This document shows positions 1 to 7,938 of a stretch of DNA of 39,819 nucleotides, piece by piece (position 1 is the stretch's first letter; each line of letters begins with the position of its first letter). The notes below the pieces were generated by a model. It made no database searches and was not told where the DNA came from. It saw nothing but the letters and a program-made list of their open reading frames with translations. This DNA is from a virus: the IMG/VR virus record IMGVR_UViG_3300037343_000304, positions 1 to 39,819 of that record; one strand, 5' to 3'. Both the position numbers and the translations under genes were made by a program.

Positions 1-75
1 CGGCCGATTTTGTAAACCAACCTGTAAACCGGCCGCTTTGCCTGTCGCAGAAGATTATCTAAGTTATTGAAAGTA

Positions 76-125
76 AATGGAGGCGAGTATCGGAATCGAA
101 CCGATATACGCGGATTTGCAATCCG
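76..125. repeat. attL: 50-bp direct repeat, 3' half of tRNA-Cys
   Basis: This 50-bp stretch is identical to 39729-39778. On the minus strand it reads as the 3' half of tRNA-Cys, from the anticodon region through the T arm and acceptor stem to CCA. Homology stops at 126, where phage sequence begins. The 5' half of the tRNA is missing here, so this is the displaced host half left by integration. Bases 1-75 are flanking chromosome with no recognisable gene. Confidence 0.95.
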
Positions 126-193
126 GTGAATTTTACAGATTTTAAACGCTTTTTTGTGCGGTAAAAGGGCAGAACATATCCAGAACGTATCAA

Positions 194-206
194 GAATGTG
201 CGGCAG
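194..206 (+). repeat. candidate integrase arm-type site, left
   Basis: GAATGTGCGGCAG occurs here and identically at 39659-39671, just inside the other att site. A further copy of its TGTGCGGCAG core is at 39674-39683, and a degraded TGTGCGG is at 155-161. Short direct repeats flanking the core on both arms are typical of tyrosine-integrase arm-binding sites. The assignment rests on position and repetition only. Confidence 0.6.
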
Positions 207-628
207 GCATGATACGACCGATGAGGCGGGGCAGGGGACAAAAACACCAGCTCGCACTGCCTTTCGTACAGCGCCACTCGATACACAGCCCAGCCCTGCG
301 CTATTTTCGCTCTGGCCAATCAAACGGTCGATACCCCTCAAGGTAGGCTCGGATCAATCGCACCATCCGAACCGCAGGTGCGCGGAATGTGGATTCGAAA
401 CAATAACCTGCCCTTTAGGAGGGGGATGCGGCACTATAAAAGCGCATGATTTCAATGACGCTAGTGAGCCTAAAGGTTCGTTTATCCCCCTTAAAACCCC
501 TCAAACGGGAGCCAAACGGGAGCGCAGCCCAGACATGATCCCAGAGCCGATAGGCATATCCGCAATCCTGCACCACCACCCAGATGGGACTTCTGGCACA
601 GGGGAGAGTGAATAACGTGGGCACAGTC

Positions 629-656
629 GACCTTCGTGGTCGGCACCACGAAGGTC
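629..656. repeat. perfect 12-bp inverted repeat
   Basis: GACCTTCGTGGT at 629-640 is followed by a CGGC loop and its exact complement at 645-656. It would fold into a very stable RNA hairpin or serve as a dyad protein site. Six A residues follow on the plus strand. No T tract follows the stem on either strand, so it is not a standard intrinsic terminator. It lies upstream of the accessory gene at 873 and may act on its expression. Confidence 0.6.
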
Positions 657-872
657 AAAAAATAACCCCCTTTACAAAATGCCGCCCCCAGTATTTTTCT
701 GGGTCAGAAAATCCAACCTGTTGCAACCTACACCAGACCAGACTTTCGTGGACGGCGCAGCTAACGGCAATAGTGGAGCCCTTTGTGACCGATGCTGCAC
801 CATGCACATTTTGTCTCAAAGGGCGGAATACAGACATTCGCTGCGGTGTGTGCCAAGGTCCGCACTGGTGCG

Positions 873-1571
873 ATGCATTTATTTAGTTTGGAGAAATTGG
901 CCTTGGCAGATAGTAATTCACACAGCGACAGCGGGCTTCAGTTTCTTCTTGATTTGCTCGATGAGAATGATCCCAACTGGCTCAGCACAAATGAGTTTGA
1001 CGATTTGCTTGCGAACTTGCAGGCACTGGAAGCATTGATTTGGGCGACATCCAAAAGTCCGGTGTTGTGGAAATGGGTGATCATCGCGGCGCACACCTCT
1101 TTACAAAGCCTCGCCGTCTGCAAACTGACGCGCACTGATGGGTTCGGCGCTATGAGCGACGACATAGAAAAGAAGGTAGCTGCTTTCTATTCAGAAAAGA
1201 AAAACACTTTTCACAACGACAAGGAGTTCTCAGACTTGGCTGCAAAGCAGAACATGGCAAATCTCCCAGTTTTGATGCGACGGTTAGGCTATGACATCCC
1301 CAAAAACAAAGGCGTCCTCAAGGAGTATGATGCCAAAAATCAGGCGCTCTTCTGGCTTCATGACTTCCGATCAACATACGCTCACTATCCTCCGATCCAG
1401 TTGACCTTAGAGGCTTCTCAGGTGCGCAGTATTGTGCGTATCGCGGTTGATATTATAGACTTGGAGATCAAAAAGGACGACTGGAAGCGCCACCCTTTGA
1501 TCACTCTCGATGAAGTCACACCAATTCTGGACGGCATTCAGCGTAGATTTGAAAGCTTCGAGGAAGGTTAA
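873..1571 (+). CDS. HEPN-like accessory protein
   Basis: This protein of about 230 residues is mostly helical in character and has no signal peptide. Near the C-terminus, a helical stretch contains LHDFRSTYAH, which gives an R-x4-H motif. That motif is the catalytic signature of HEPN ribonucleases in toxin-antitoxin and abortive-infection systems. The domain assignment is an inference from this motif and its context. The gene is on the strand opposite to the tail operon and converges on it at the extreme attL end, a usual place for lysogenic-conversion (moron) genes. ATG 873 is used here, but TTG 903 has the better Shine-Dalgarno (GGAG at 890) and ATG 792 is also open. No partner antitoxin gene is visible beside it, so a stand-alone exclusion or abortive role is more likely than a two-gene toxin module. 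Confidence 0.6.
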   Translation: MHLFSLEKLALADSNSHSDSGLQFLLDLLDENDPNWLSTNEFDDLLANLQALEALIWATSKSPVLWKWVIIAAHTSLQSLAVCKLTRTDGFGAMSDDIEKKVAAFYSEKKNTFHNDKEFSDLAAKQNMANLPVLMRRLGYDIPKNKGVLKEYDAKNQALFWLHDFRSTYAHYPPIQLTLEASQVRSIVRIAVDIIDLEIKKDDWKRHPLITLDEVTPILDGIQRRFESFEEG

Positions 1572-1646
1572 GCAGGCACCATGGCTTGTTCGTCAGTCAC
1601 TCGCGTTTCTGCCCAGCCCAACATGCTGCGCCTGCACAGTGAGGAA

Positions 1647-1716
1647 CTAAGGGCTGGGAGCGGCCGTTAGGCGTGTTTAGCACGAAGTTCCGCTAAGGGC
1701 CGGGAGCAGACCTTAG
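1647..1716. repeat. pair of 24-bp imperfect repeats in the convergent gap
   Basis: The 178-bp gap between the accessory gene and the end of the tail operon holds two related 24-bp units, at 1647-1670 and 1693-1716. Both begin CTAAGGGC and end TTAG, and each has short inverted ends (CTAA/TTAG). No T tract follows either unit, so they do not look like intrinsic terminators. Nothing else is seen in the gap. Confidence 0.45.
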
Positions 1717-1749
1717 CCGTAAAATCCACCGAAAGCCGCTTAGAGTCCA

Positions 1750-2757
1750 TCACTTAGGAGGCTCAGCGACCACCGAACAGCGATAGCCCGAACCGTCGAT
1801 CGAGTGCTCAACCCGCGTGACCAGCCAATCCCCATCGAGGTAGGACCGAAACCCCGAGAGGTTAACGAGTCCCTCTGCCACCAGATCCGGATTGCCTGGC
1901 ATTTCCAGCTGCAGGGCACGCCCAGCGCGAGTGGTACGAGCAAACTCAGCGTCCGCAGCCCGCTGCGCCGCCTCCCGGCTGGGGTAGCGCTGTTTGAGCC
2001 GCTGGATAGGAGCGCCAGACCCGGCCGTGCATTCAACTGGCACACCCGCGTCCAGATCGTGAAACACCGCGATCACCTGCCCAATAGCTTCGCGGAGCGA
2101 CCGGCTCGAGCGCCAGGACGAAACATCGGACAGACCGATCCACACCGCAGGCATTGGCTGACCGCCAACTGACAGGCTCTCGCCCCGCTTTGCCATGATC
2201 AACCGCCCGTCGCCCGGCTTGGCAATCGCGTCCAGATCCAGCGCCAAACGCGAAAGCAGATGAATGTCAGACTCGTCCACCTGGTCGATGTGGGGCAATT
2301 CGATACCAGCAAGTGAAGGTGACACCGCAGCCCGCATGCCATGATCGGCCGCCACCTCAGAAACAAGGGCGCCCAGCGTAGTGCCGACCGGCCACGAGCG
2401 GGTCCTTTGCTCCGTGATCGCAGTCTTTCCCGAGGTGGTTTCCCCATGAATAGACGCAACAGCCGAAATGTTCATCACGTCAGGCGGTCCAGAGATTTCG
2501 ACCCGATCCGCGATAAACAGGCCCATGTATTTGAGGTTAAGGCCATAGCCGAGCCAAACCTTCAACTCGGCCCCCACGCTGGGCTCGCGCATGCGCGACA
2601 TAAGCTCTGCATCCGACAGCGAAATCGTCACCCGATCCGACTGAACTCCCGCCGCGTCCGAGATGTTCAGAGAGATAAGCCGTTTGATGAGAATTTCGGT
2701 GATATCGGACCCGTCGACCTCAACGCGAAACGACGGCTTAAAATCCATCAGCCCCAT
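1750..2757 (-). CDS. D: P2 gpD-like tail/baseplate hub protein
   Basis: This 335-residue protein resembles the phage late control protein D family. In contractile-tail phages it forms the baseplate hub ring that carries the spike and grips the end of the tail tube. Family features visible are the N-terminal beta-rich start (FRVEVDGSDIT), a central HIDQVDESDIHLLSRLA segment, which is a recurrent gpD signature, and a C-terminal DGDWLVTRVEHSID stretch. The length is normal for the family. It is the last gene of the T-U-X-D tail order and overlaps gpX by 10 bp, as expected for a translationally coupled tail operon. The symbol follows P2 usage. Confidence 0.88.
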   Translation of the reverse strand: MGLMDFKPSFRVEVDGSDITEILIKRLISLNISDAAGVQSDRVTISLSDAELMSRMREPSVGAELKVWLGYGLNLKYMGLFIADRVEISGPPDVMNISAVASIHGETTSGKTAITEQRTRSWPVGTTLGALVSEVAADHGMRAAVSPSLAGIELPHIDQVDESDIHLLSRLALDLDAIAKPGDGRLIMAKRGESLSVGGQPMPAVWIGLSDVSSWRSSRSLREAIGQVIAVFHDLDAGVPVECTAGSGAPIQRLKQRYPSREAAQRAADAEFARTTRAGRALQLEMPGNPDLVAEGLVNLSGFRSYLDGDWLVTRVEHSIDGSGYRCSVVAEPPK

Positions 2758-2972
2758 AGCCGCACCGACTCGTCAGGCTTGGCTTGCGCCGCCACCGGCA
2801 GGTCAACGCGAGTGCCCAGCGCCAAGAAAGGTCCAATCCCAGCCAAGCCCGGGTTTGAGGCGAGAACGAACTCCACCAGACCGGCACCTTGACGCCCGTA
2901 GTGCTTCCACACAATCCGGTCGATCGTGTCGCCTTCTTCAGAAAGGTAAAAGGGAACGGAGCCCGCCATCAT
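2748..2972 (-). CDS. X: P2 gpX-like tail protein
   Basis: This 74-residue protein has the gpX (LysM-like) signature near its start, EGDTIDRIVWKHYGRQ, followed by a hydrophobic, proline-bounded C-terminal half. The family acts in tail assembly near the hub or tail tube, and the exact contact is not known from sequence. It lies between gpU and gpD, overlapping both. The start could be either of two adjacent ATG codons (2972 or 2969). Confidence 0.88.
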   Translation of the reverse strand: MMAGSVPFYLSEEGDTIDRIVWKHYGRQGAGLVEFVLASNPGLAGIGPFLALGTRVDLPVAAQAKPDESVRLWG

Positions 2973-3348
2973 ATCGCCTCAATTTTATATCGAACTCTTG
3001 CCGAAGCGGCGCACCGCCCCGATCAAACAAACGCTGCCCCTCACGAACAGCCTCGACCACCCAAGCGCCCATCACCCGGCCGCCCATAGAGATCAACGGC
3101 AGAGGGACGCCAATCGACGCCTGCGCGCGCATTCTGGTCAGCTGGTCGAGCCCGCCTTTGTAGTGCGGATAGATCACGCCACGCAATTCCAGCGTTTCAC
3201 CAGGCGTGCCGGTAAACTGCAGCGCATCATTAGTCCCGACACGCGGCTGGGCTGCCCAGCGATACTCGGCGCCACGCGACAGCTCTTGATATGCCGCGGT
3301 AGATATCGAAAACTGATAAAGGCCCAGCTGGAGCATTGGCTCGCTCAT
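2938..3348 (-). CDS. U: P2 gpU-like tail terminator protein
   Basis: This 136-residue protein has the gpU pattern: LGLYQFSISTAAYQELSR at the start, a central GTPGETLELRGVIYP segment and a C-terminal FDIKLRRYDGG. In P2-type phages gpU participates in tail completion. It follows the tape measure gene with a 4-bp overlap and precedes gpX. The order T-U-X-D is exactly that of P2, which supports each call in the set. Confidence 0.88.
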   Translation of the reverse strand: MSEPMLQLGLYQFSISTAAYQELSRGAEYRWAAQPRVGTNDALQFTGTPGETLELRGVIYPHYKGGLDQLTRMRAQASIGVPLPLISMGGRVMGAWVVEAVREGQRLFDRGGAPLRQEFDIKLRRYDGGLRSLLPF

Positions 3349-5339
3349 ACGGCACCGCCATACTGCCCATAGCCCCGAGCACCATCGTAGAGCGAACCGG
3401 AATTGGCATCACGCAAGCGCCGCTCAAGCTCATCAAGGATCGACTGAGCCGATAGACCAGCGGCATTGATCTGAATGTGGTTGGTGACCGAACCGGAACC
3501 ACCGTTCATGCCACCGAAAGCCGCCTTGATGTTGGCGCGCGCATCGGCCGCCAGCGAAGCGATGCGCTCCGTCGCGCGATTGTTTGCAATAAATCCAGAC
3601 TGGCTTGGATACATCAGCTCCGGCCCGCCCTCTCCTACCACCAAACCACCCGCCCGGAACGATCCACCAACCGCACGCATCTGTGGCCGGTGCATCGGAT
3701 GACCAGGTGGAAAAGGATTTTCAGCAGATCCAAGCGAAGGCCCATCGTTGCCACCAATGCCGACAGCACTCAGCGCCGATCCGGCTTTGCCTGAAACCCA
3801 TTTCAGAGCATCGACGACCGGCCTGATTTTCTCCATGACCCGATCAAAACTCGAACCGATCCAGTTGATAACCGTGCCGAGCGTTTCTCTCAGGGACTGC
3901 CACGCCTGTTTGATCGGCTCGATAGGCCCGGACAATCCCGAGAAAAAGCGTTTGAGCCCATCCATCTGCTTGCTAAACCAAGGTCCGATCGACTCCCAAT
4001 TCTTGTAGATCAGCAGCGCGCCGCCCGCGATGGCAGCAATTGCGATACCAACCGGATTCGCAAGCAACGCTAGGCCGATCGCCTTGATACCAGCTGCGAC
4101 AATGGGAAGCGCCGGACCCAATGCCCACAAGGCCGTGCCGAGCCTAACGACACTCAGACCAAATCTGGCAACACTCACAATCGCCTTACTGGCCATAAGC
4201 GTGCCCAGAACCATCCCGAAGTTTTCCCAACCGCCGACCATATCAGCGACCTTCGAAACCACGCTACCCACAGTGACCGCAATTTTACTCAAACCAGATG
4301 CGAGAGAACCGACAATCGGGATAACACGCTCGAGGCTCAGGACTGCCTGCTCGGCGAAAGACTTGATGTCTTCCCGGTTTGTTTTGGCCCAGGTGGTGAA
4401 GGTTTCCATAGCCCGCTGAACGACAGGAATGAACTCAGCGCCGATCACGTTCTTGAGCCCCTTCACGGTCAGCTGCGCATCGAGAAGGCGATCCTGAAAT
4501 ACCTCAGCGCCACGCGCGGTTTTTTCCGTGAGAACATAGCCCGTATCGCTGCCCGCCTGCATAAGATCTTCGAGCCCGGCCCTTCCGTCGCGCAGCATAA
4601 TGATCATACCCATACCAGCACGCGAAAAGAGATCAGCCGAAAGCGCCGCACGCTCGGCAGGGTTTTTCACATCCTTGAACTTCTCAGCAATTTCGAGCAG
4701 CGCATCCTCGGGTTTCATCTCGATCAAATCGCTGACATTGAGCCCCAGCTCTTTTATGGCATCCGCAGCCGGACCAGTGCCGTCCTTGGCTTCGCCCAGA
4801 CGTTTGACGAAAGCCCCCATCGAAGAATCGAATGTAGCGATAGGAACGCCAGACCGCTCGGCCGCGTAACGCAGCTGCTGAAACGCCTCGATGCCGATGC
4901 CCAGCTTATCGGCCGTTTTTGCAACATCGTCTCCAAGTGCGGCCGTCGAGCTCGCCAAGGTAAAGATCGCGGTACCGACCAAGCCAATGGCGACCCCAGC
5001 GTTTCGCGCCACCCGCGTGAGGTCGCCCGTCATGCGGCGAAAATCCTGACCCACGCGCGCCGAGGCCTGCGCCGCGCGCGTCCAAGCTGCCTGTTTGCGT
5101 CTCAGAGTATCAAGCTGACGCCCGAGCTGCTCATATTCCTGATCCAGATCCGCGACCGAACGGCCCTGCGCCTCAAGGACCTTTCGCTGCTTGGACATTT
5201 CCTTCTGACGGTCCGTGATCGTTTTGATCTCGTTGCCAACGCCCTCGAGGCCCGAGCGCAGAATGCCGATGTTCTTCTTTACCGACCGCTCAAGAACGGA
5301 GCCGATCTGGACCGTGGCATTAAGCCGTTGATTTGCCAT
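3345..5339 (-). CDS. T: tail tape measure protein
   Basis: At 664 residues this is the longest tail-operon protein apart from the fibre-region one. Its layout is typical of tape measures. There is a charged coiled-coil N-terminal part (about residues 25-95). A first hydrophobic segment follows near residues 115-135. A long amphipathic body comes next. A large hydrophobic block near residues 400-450 (ending AIAGGALLIYKNW) precedes a glycine-rich C-terminus. Tape measures set tail length inside the tube and are ejected at infection. Its start overlaps the end of the frameshifted chaperone product, as in P2 and lambda. It is short for a tape measure, suggesting a fairly short tail. Confidence 0.88.
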   Translation of the reverse strand: MANQRLNATVQIGSVLERSVKKNIGILRSGLEGVGNEIKTITDRQKEMSKQRKVLEAQGRSVADLDQEYEQLGRQLDTLRRKQAAWTRAAQASARVGQDFRRMTGDLTRVARNAGVAIGLVGTAIFTLASSTAALGDDVAKTADKLGIGIEAFQQLRYAAERSGVPIATFDSSMGAFVKRLGEAKDGTGPAADAIKELGLNVSDLIEMKPEDALLEIAEKFKDVKNPAERAALSADLFSRAGMGMIIMLRDGRAGLEDLMQAGSDTGYVLTEKTARGAEVFQDRLLDAQLTVKGLKNVIGAEFIPVVQRAMETFTTWAKTNREDIKSFAEQAVLSLERVIPIVGSLASGLSKIAVTVGSVVSKVADMVGGWENFGMVLGTLMASKAIVSVARFGLSVVRLGTALWALGPALPIVAAGIKAIGLALLANPVGIAIAAIAGGALLIYKNWESIGPWFSKQMDGLKRFFSGLSGPIEPIKQAWQSLRETLGTVINWIGSSFDRVMEKIRPVVDALKWVSGKAGSALSAVGIGGNDGPSLGSAENPFPPGHPMHRPQMRAVGGSFRAGGLVVGEGGPELMYPSQSGFIANNRATERIASLAADARANIKAAFGGMNGGSGSVTNHIQINAAGLSAQSILDELERRLRDANSGSLYDGARGYGQYGGAV

Positions 5340-5762
5340 TGTTCAGGCCCTCAATCCACCAGAGAAAGCGCGACGTGCGCATGCCCAAGATTTCAGCTGC
5401 GCTCCACCCGGTATGGTTTGCCAGCAGCAACACCCCCGATCGGATCACTGCTGGCTCCAGGGTCAGCCGTAAAAAAAACCGAGCGCCGCCTGCAGCCGCA
5501 CAAAATCCCGCATTTTCAAAAGGCGAAGGTCAGCCGGAGCCACCTCCGCCAAGTTTGCGATCAGCGCCACCTCGGCCTCAGCATTACTGCCGATCTTTTG
5601 CGACGTCAGCTGATCATCAAGAGACGGCTCACGCAGCTTCAGGCTGCTGACTTTTGCGCCCGCGACATCGAGGCCGCGAACCAAAGTGACCGTAAGGGAA
5701 CCGTCCGGACCTTCTTTGATGAAAGCCGGATAGATCGATTCAGTTTCTGTTTTCTGTGCCAC
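5320..5762 (-). CDS. frameshifted tail chaperone E+E' (predicted -1 frameshift)
   Basis: If ribosomes slip back one base on the T run at 5472-5478, translation continues about 50 codons in the -1 frame to a TAA at 5320-5322, for a product of about 147 residues. The extension reads as a real protein (LLANHTGWSAAEILGMRTSR is in it) and lies where P2 E' and lambda T lie. It ends just inside the tape measure gene, whose ATG is at 5339. The slippery heptamer is T TTT TTT in the zero frame. The extension has no start codon of its own with a ribosome-binding site, so frameshifting is the simplest way to express it. Confidence 0.72.
5463..5762 (-). CDS. E: tail assembly chaperone (P2 gpE-like)
   Basis: This 99-residue product is encoded between the tube and tape measure genes. 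It resembles the gpE/Mu gp41 chaperone family: an N-terminal beta-rich half (GSLTVTLVRGLDVAGAKVS) and a helical C-terminus (DLRLLKMRDFVRLQAALGFF). Such proteins coat the tape measure during tail assembly. The frame ends GGT TTT TTT TAC GGC TGA, placing a run of eight T residues two codons before the stop. That is where a programmed -1 frameshift would produce the longer form. Confidence 0.85.
   Translation of the reverse strand: MAQKTETESIYPAFIKEGPDGSLTVTLVRGLDVAGAKVSSLKLREPSLDDQLTSQKIGSNAEAEVALIANLAEVAPADLRLLKMRDFVRLQAALGFFYG
5472..5478 (-). promoter_or_regulatory. slippery heptamer T TTT TTT for -1 frameshift
   Basis: Eight consecutive T residues on the coding strand (5471-5478) place the heptamer T TTT TTT in the X XXY YYZ register of the gpE frame. 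The zero-frame stop follows two codons later. Conserved frameshifting between the two chaperone frames is known in P2, lambda and many other long-tailed phages. Confidence 0.72.
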
Positions 5763-5774
5763 GATTAAGCCTCC

Positions 5775-6281
5775 TTAAAGACCGAGAGCCGCGCGCCGCG
5801 CCGCCAGTTGATCAACCCCGTTGACGATACGCGTCATGTTCGGGATATCGATCTCATGAATTTGACGGCCGTCGAGGTCTTCAGAGAAGAAATCGCACCG
5901 AACCGCGACAGTGAGAGGTGCCTGCTGCCCAGGCGACCACGTCCCCCGCTCGACACGGAACACCTTACCGCGCAAGCGGTGAACCGATGCCTTGACCAGA
6001 CCATCATAACTCTCGATTGCGCCACGCGCCGTCAAGACAACCTGCTCGCCCTCGGTGACGCCCCACATTTGCAGGACGTGAAAATCATAGGCTGACAGGA
6101 CGAAGGTGGCCTCGAGCGCCTCCATGCCCATGTCCAGCCCGATCGGCGCATCCATGCCACCGGCACGGAAATCCTCGAGCTGAACCGCCAAGGTGGGAGC
6201 GGTATATTCAGAGACATTGCCAGCATAGCCCCGACCGTCAACGAACAGGTTAAAGTTTTTCAGAATATCACGAGCAGCCAT
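5775..6281 (-). CDS. FII: tail tube protein (P2 gpFII-like)
   Basis: This 168-residue protein matches the FII major tail tube family. It begins DILKNFNLFVDGRGYAGN and contains the characteristic GLDMGMEALEATF segment. It forms the stacked hexameric rings of the tube inside the contractile sheath. It starts at the stop of the sheath gene (shared base 6281), so sheath and tube are probably translated together. Length and position are normal for the family. Confidence 0.93.
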   Translation of the reverse strand: MAARDILKNFNLFVDGRGYAGNVSEYTAPTLAVQLEDFRAGGMDAPIGLDMGMEALEATFVLSAYDFHVLQMWGVTEGEQVVLTARGAIESYDGLVKASVHRLRGKVFRVERGTWSPGQQAPLTVAVRCDFFSEDLDGRQIHEIDIPNMTRIVNGVDQLAARRAALGL

Positions 6282-7468
6282 TAGGACAGGGCCTCCGAAA
6301 TGTAGGTATCAACCAGGTGAGAGCGGAACGTGATGTGCTCCGCAGGATAGGGCGGAGTGAACTCCAGATTGAAGTACACCTTACCCTCGATGATGGACGC
6401 CGAAGTGTTTAAATCCGGATCAGGGAAGCACCGGCCGCCCAAAAGCGCACCAAGCTGAACGAGCGTAGCAATATAGCCATTCACCCCGTCAGAGACATCC
6501 TCAAGATAGGTTTTGCAGATATTGCGATCGACAGCCCACAGGTGAGCGCGCTGCAGACTTTCATGCAGGATATCGGCCGTCCGACGAACAGAGATGAACT
6601 GGAATTTAGGATCAGCGGTAGGGACCCGATTACCCCACAAACGAAACCCATCCTGGCGGATGATGGTCGCCACGTTGTTCTCGTTAAGCAGGTTCGCGCG
6701 AGACGCGGAATCGCCAAGTTTGAAATCGACAGGACGCGCCGTGCCGATAATGCCGAAAATGCCCTTGTTGGAAGGGGAGTGCCAGAACCCGAGATCATTG
6801 TCGGTGCGAGCGATCACACCAGCAACCCGAGCCGAACTTGGCTGCGTGATGACCGCGCCATCAGCGCCCAATATCTTCACCCACGGATCCACAACATAAA
6901 CCCGGCCAGATGTACCAAAATCAGCGGCATGGGTCTGCGCGGCCGCGTCTGTGGTGCTTGGCCCATCCGCAACGATCACAGCGCGAAGCCGGTCCGCGAT
7001 GCCCTCGAGCTCCGCGATGACCGGATTTGCGGCATCTTCCGGACGCTGATGTGTCCAGCCAGGTGCGATCAGGATGCGCGGCGCGAAACCGACAACAGAT
7101 TCCGCGCCCGCCAAAGCATGCACGCCCTCATAGGCACCGGTACCCGCGTCAACGCCACCAATGATATTCACCAGAGTGGCAGCTTCGTCCGCGCCAACAT
7201 CGACCCGAACCACAATAACAACCGCGCCGATCTGGTCGAAGATGCCGTCGAGAGCACCCGGCAGCGTGCCCTGGCCATCGCCAGTCGTGTCCAGCTTGGC
7301 AGCCTCTAGGCGACTGCCCGCGATCAAGACAGGAGTGTTCAGAGGGAAGAACGTATCATCGGCATCAGGCGCAGTGCCCACAATGCCGATCACGCCAGAC
7401 CGAACAGTGCGGATTGGCCGCGAGCCCGTGTCCACCTCGATGATTTCAACGCCGTGCAAAAAAGCCAT
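6281..7468 (-). CDS. FI: contractile tail sheath protein (P2 gpFI-like)
   Basis: This 395-residue protein has the expected size and features of P2-type sheath proteins. The N-terminus is HGVEIIEVDTGSRPIRTV. A domain with GIVGTAPDADDTFFPLNTPV follows. The conserved C-terminal part includes LWGNRVPTADP, ISVRRTADILHESLQ and a final YFNLEFTPPYPAEHI-type segment. The sheath surrounds the tube and contracts at injection, so the phage is a myovirus. It is the first gene of the FI-FII-E-T-U-X-D unit. A 115-bp gap with promoter-like elements precedes it. Confidence 0.95.
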   Translation of the reverse strand: MAFLHGVEIIEVDTGSRPIRTVRSGVIGIVGTAPDADDTFFPLNTPVLIAGSRLEAAKLDTTGDGQGTLPGALDGIFDQIGAVVIVVRVDVGADEAATLVNIIGGVDAGTGAYEGVHALAGAESVVGFAPRILIAPGWTHQRPEDAANPVIAELEGIADRLRAVIVADGPSTTDAAAQTHAADFGTSGRVYVVDPWVKILGADGAVITQPSSARVAGVIARTDNDLGFWHSPSNKGIFGIIGTARPVDFKLGDSASRANLLNENNVATIIRQDGFRLWGNRVPTADPKFQFISVRRTADILHESLQRAHLWAVDRNICKTYLEDVSDGVNGYIATLVQLGALLGGRCFPDPDLNTSASIIEGKVYFNLEFTPPYPAEHITFRSHLVDTYISEALS

Positions 7469-7489
7469 AGGTCCCGCCTCAAAAAATGT

Positions 7490-7550
7490 TGTCCATATTT
7501 GAGACGATAATCGCCCAACGACCGCCCGGTTTCCTCTGGCGGTTTGCCCG
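7490..7550 (-). promoter_or_regulatory. candidate late promoter/activator region for the sheath operon
   Basis: The 115-bp gap before the sheath gene contains the 18-bp repeat word at 7533-7550. This sits within a 33-bp block (7518-7550) that matches 15327-15359 at 32 of 33 positions. In the direction of transcription come a near-palindrome (ACCGGGCGGT), the shared octamer TATCGTCT (7509-7502), a possible -10 GATTAT at 7512-7507, and then 7505-7490. That last piece matches 14 of 16 bases of the operator at 35014-35036. The order looks like an activated late promoter. The -10 is a guess and no transcript data are implied. Confidence 0.5.
7533..7550 (+). repeat. 18-bp word, copy 1 (intergenic, before sheath gene)
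   Basis: Exact copy of CCTCTGGCGGTTTGCCCG, non-coding, at the border between the conserved tail genes and the variable fibre region. Confidence 0.95.
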
Positions 7551-7583
7551 CGTTAACCCCAACGCCAAAAAGAGACTCTGCGT

Positions 7584-7928
7584 CTAGGTGGGGTTATCAG
7601 CTGACCATCTAGTAACTACTTCGGTTACAAAGAAAGTAATACGCGATGTTATTCTGTCTGTCGTGCGAGCTGTTGTTCTATCCGCGCCTTTTCCACCTAT
7701 CTCTGTTGATACGCTAGTCCCAAAGTAGGTGGTGTAAGATGTGGAACGGCTTGTCGTTCTAGAACTAAGCGACGAGTCGCTCTTGTTGTAGAAGTCGGAA
7801 AAAGAAATAGCACCAGACGACGGAAGACCCGGCGCGGTGTAATACTCGGACAACGAGTGAGACCCAGTGCCGTTATACTCTGCCGATATTTCTACCAGAG
7901 AAACAGCACCGCTTGATTTTATAGTCAA
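7584..7928 (-). CDS. putative tail fibre/tip protein with Ser-Thr-Arg repeats
   Basis: This is a 114-residue protein in two parts. Residues 1-50 carry a motif seen at the start of many marine-phage structural proteins (SLSEYY ... SSGAISFSDFYN). Residues 51-105 are low-complexity, built from repeated Ser-Thr-Arg triplets (SSRTTSRSTSYTT, later DRTTARTTDRITSRITFF). It starts at TTG 7928 with a good GAGGA site seven bases upstream, a few bases after the glycosyltransferase stop. The fibre-region position and repeat composition suggest a surface or receptor-contact role. The Ser/Thr density would also make it a natural target for modification by the two enzymes encoded upstream. No enzymatic domain is visible. 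Confidence 0.65.
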   Translation of the reverse strand: MTIKSSGAVSLVEISAEYNGTGSHSLSEYYTAPGLPSSGAISFSDFYNKSDSSLSSRTTSRSTSYTTYFGTSVSTEIGGKGADRTTARTTDRITSRITFFVTEVVTRWSADNPT

Positions 7929-7938
7929 TTTCTATTCC

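Larger units (their letters stand above)
126..872. other. gene-poor attL-proximal phage end
   Basis: I see no convincing gene in this stretch of about 750 bases. Open frames exist on both strands (for example 154-615 plus and 415-624 minus), but they lack ribosome-binding sites, protein-like composition and any family resemblance. The stretch holds an integrase arm-type repeat (194-206), two CAGAAC(A/G)TATC repeats (170-191) and a perfect inverted repeat (629-656). It probably serves as the integrase-binding arm of the attachment site plus the leader of the accessory gene that follows. Confidence 0.6.

Noticed and set aside
59-319. Minus-strand open frame crossing attL
   Set aside because: It would join chromosomal tRNA sequence to phage non-coding DNA, and the translation is the tRNA read as protein.
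154-615. Plus-strand 153-codon open frame near attL
   Set aside because: No ribosome-binding site, no protein-like composition and no family resemblance; it overlaps a competing minus-strand frame and lies in the att arm.
629-656. Inverted repeat as an intrinsic terminator
   Set aside because: No T tract follows the stem on either strand.
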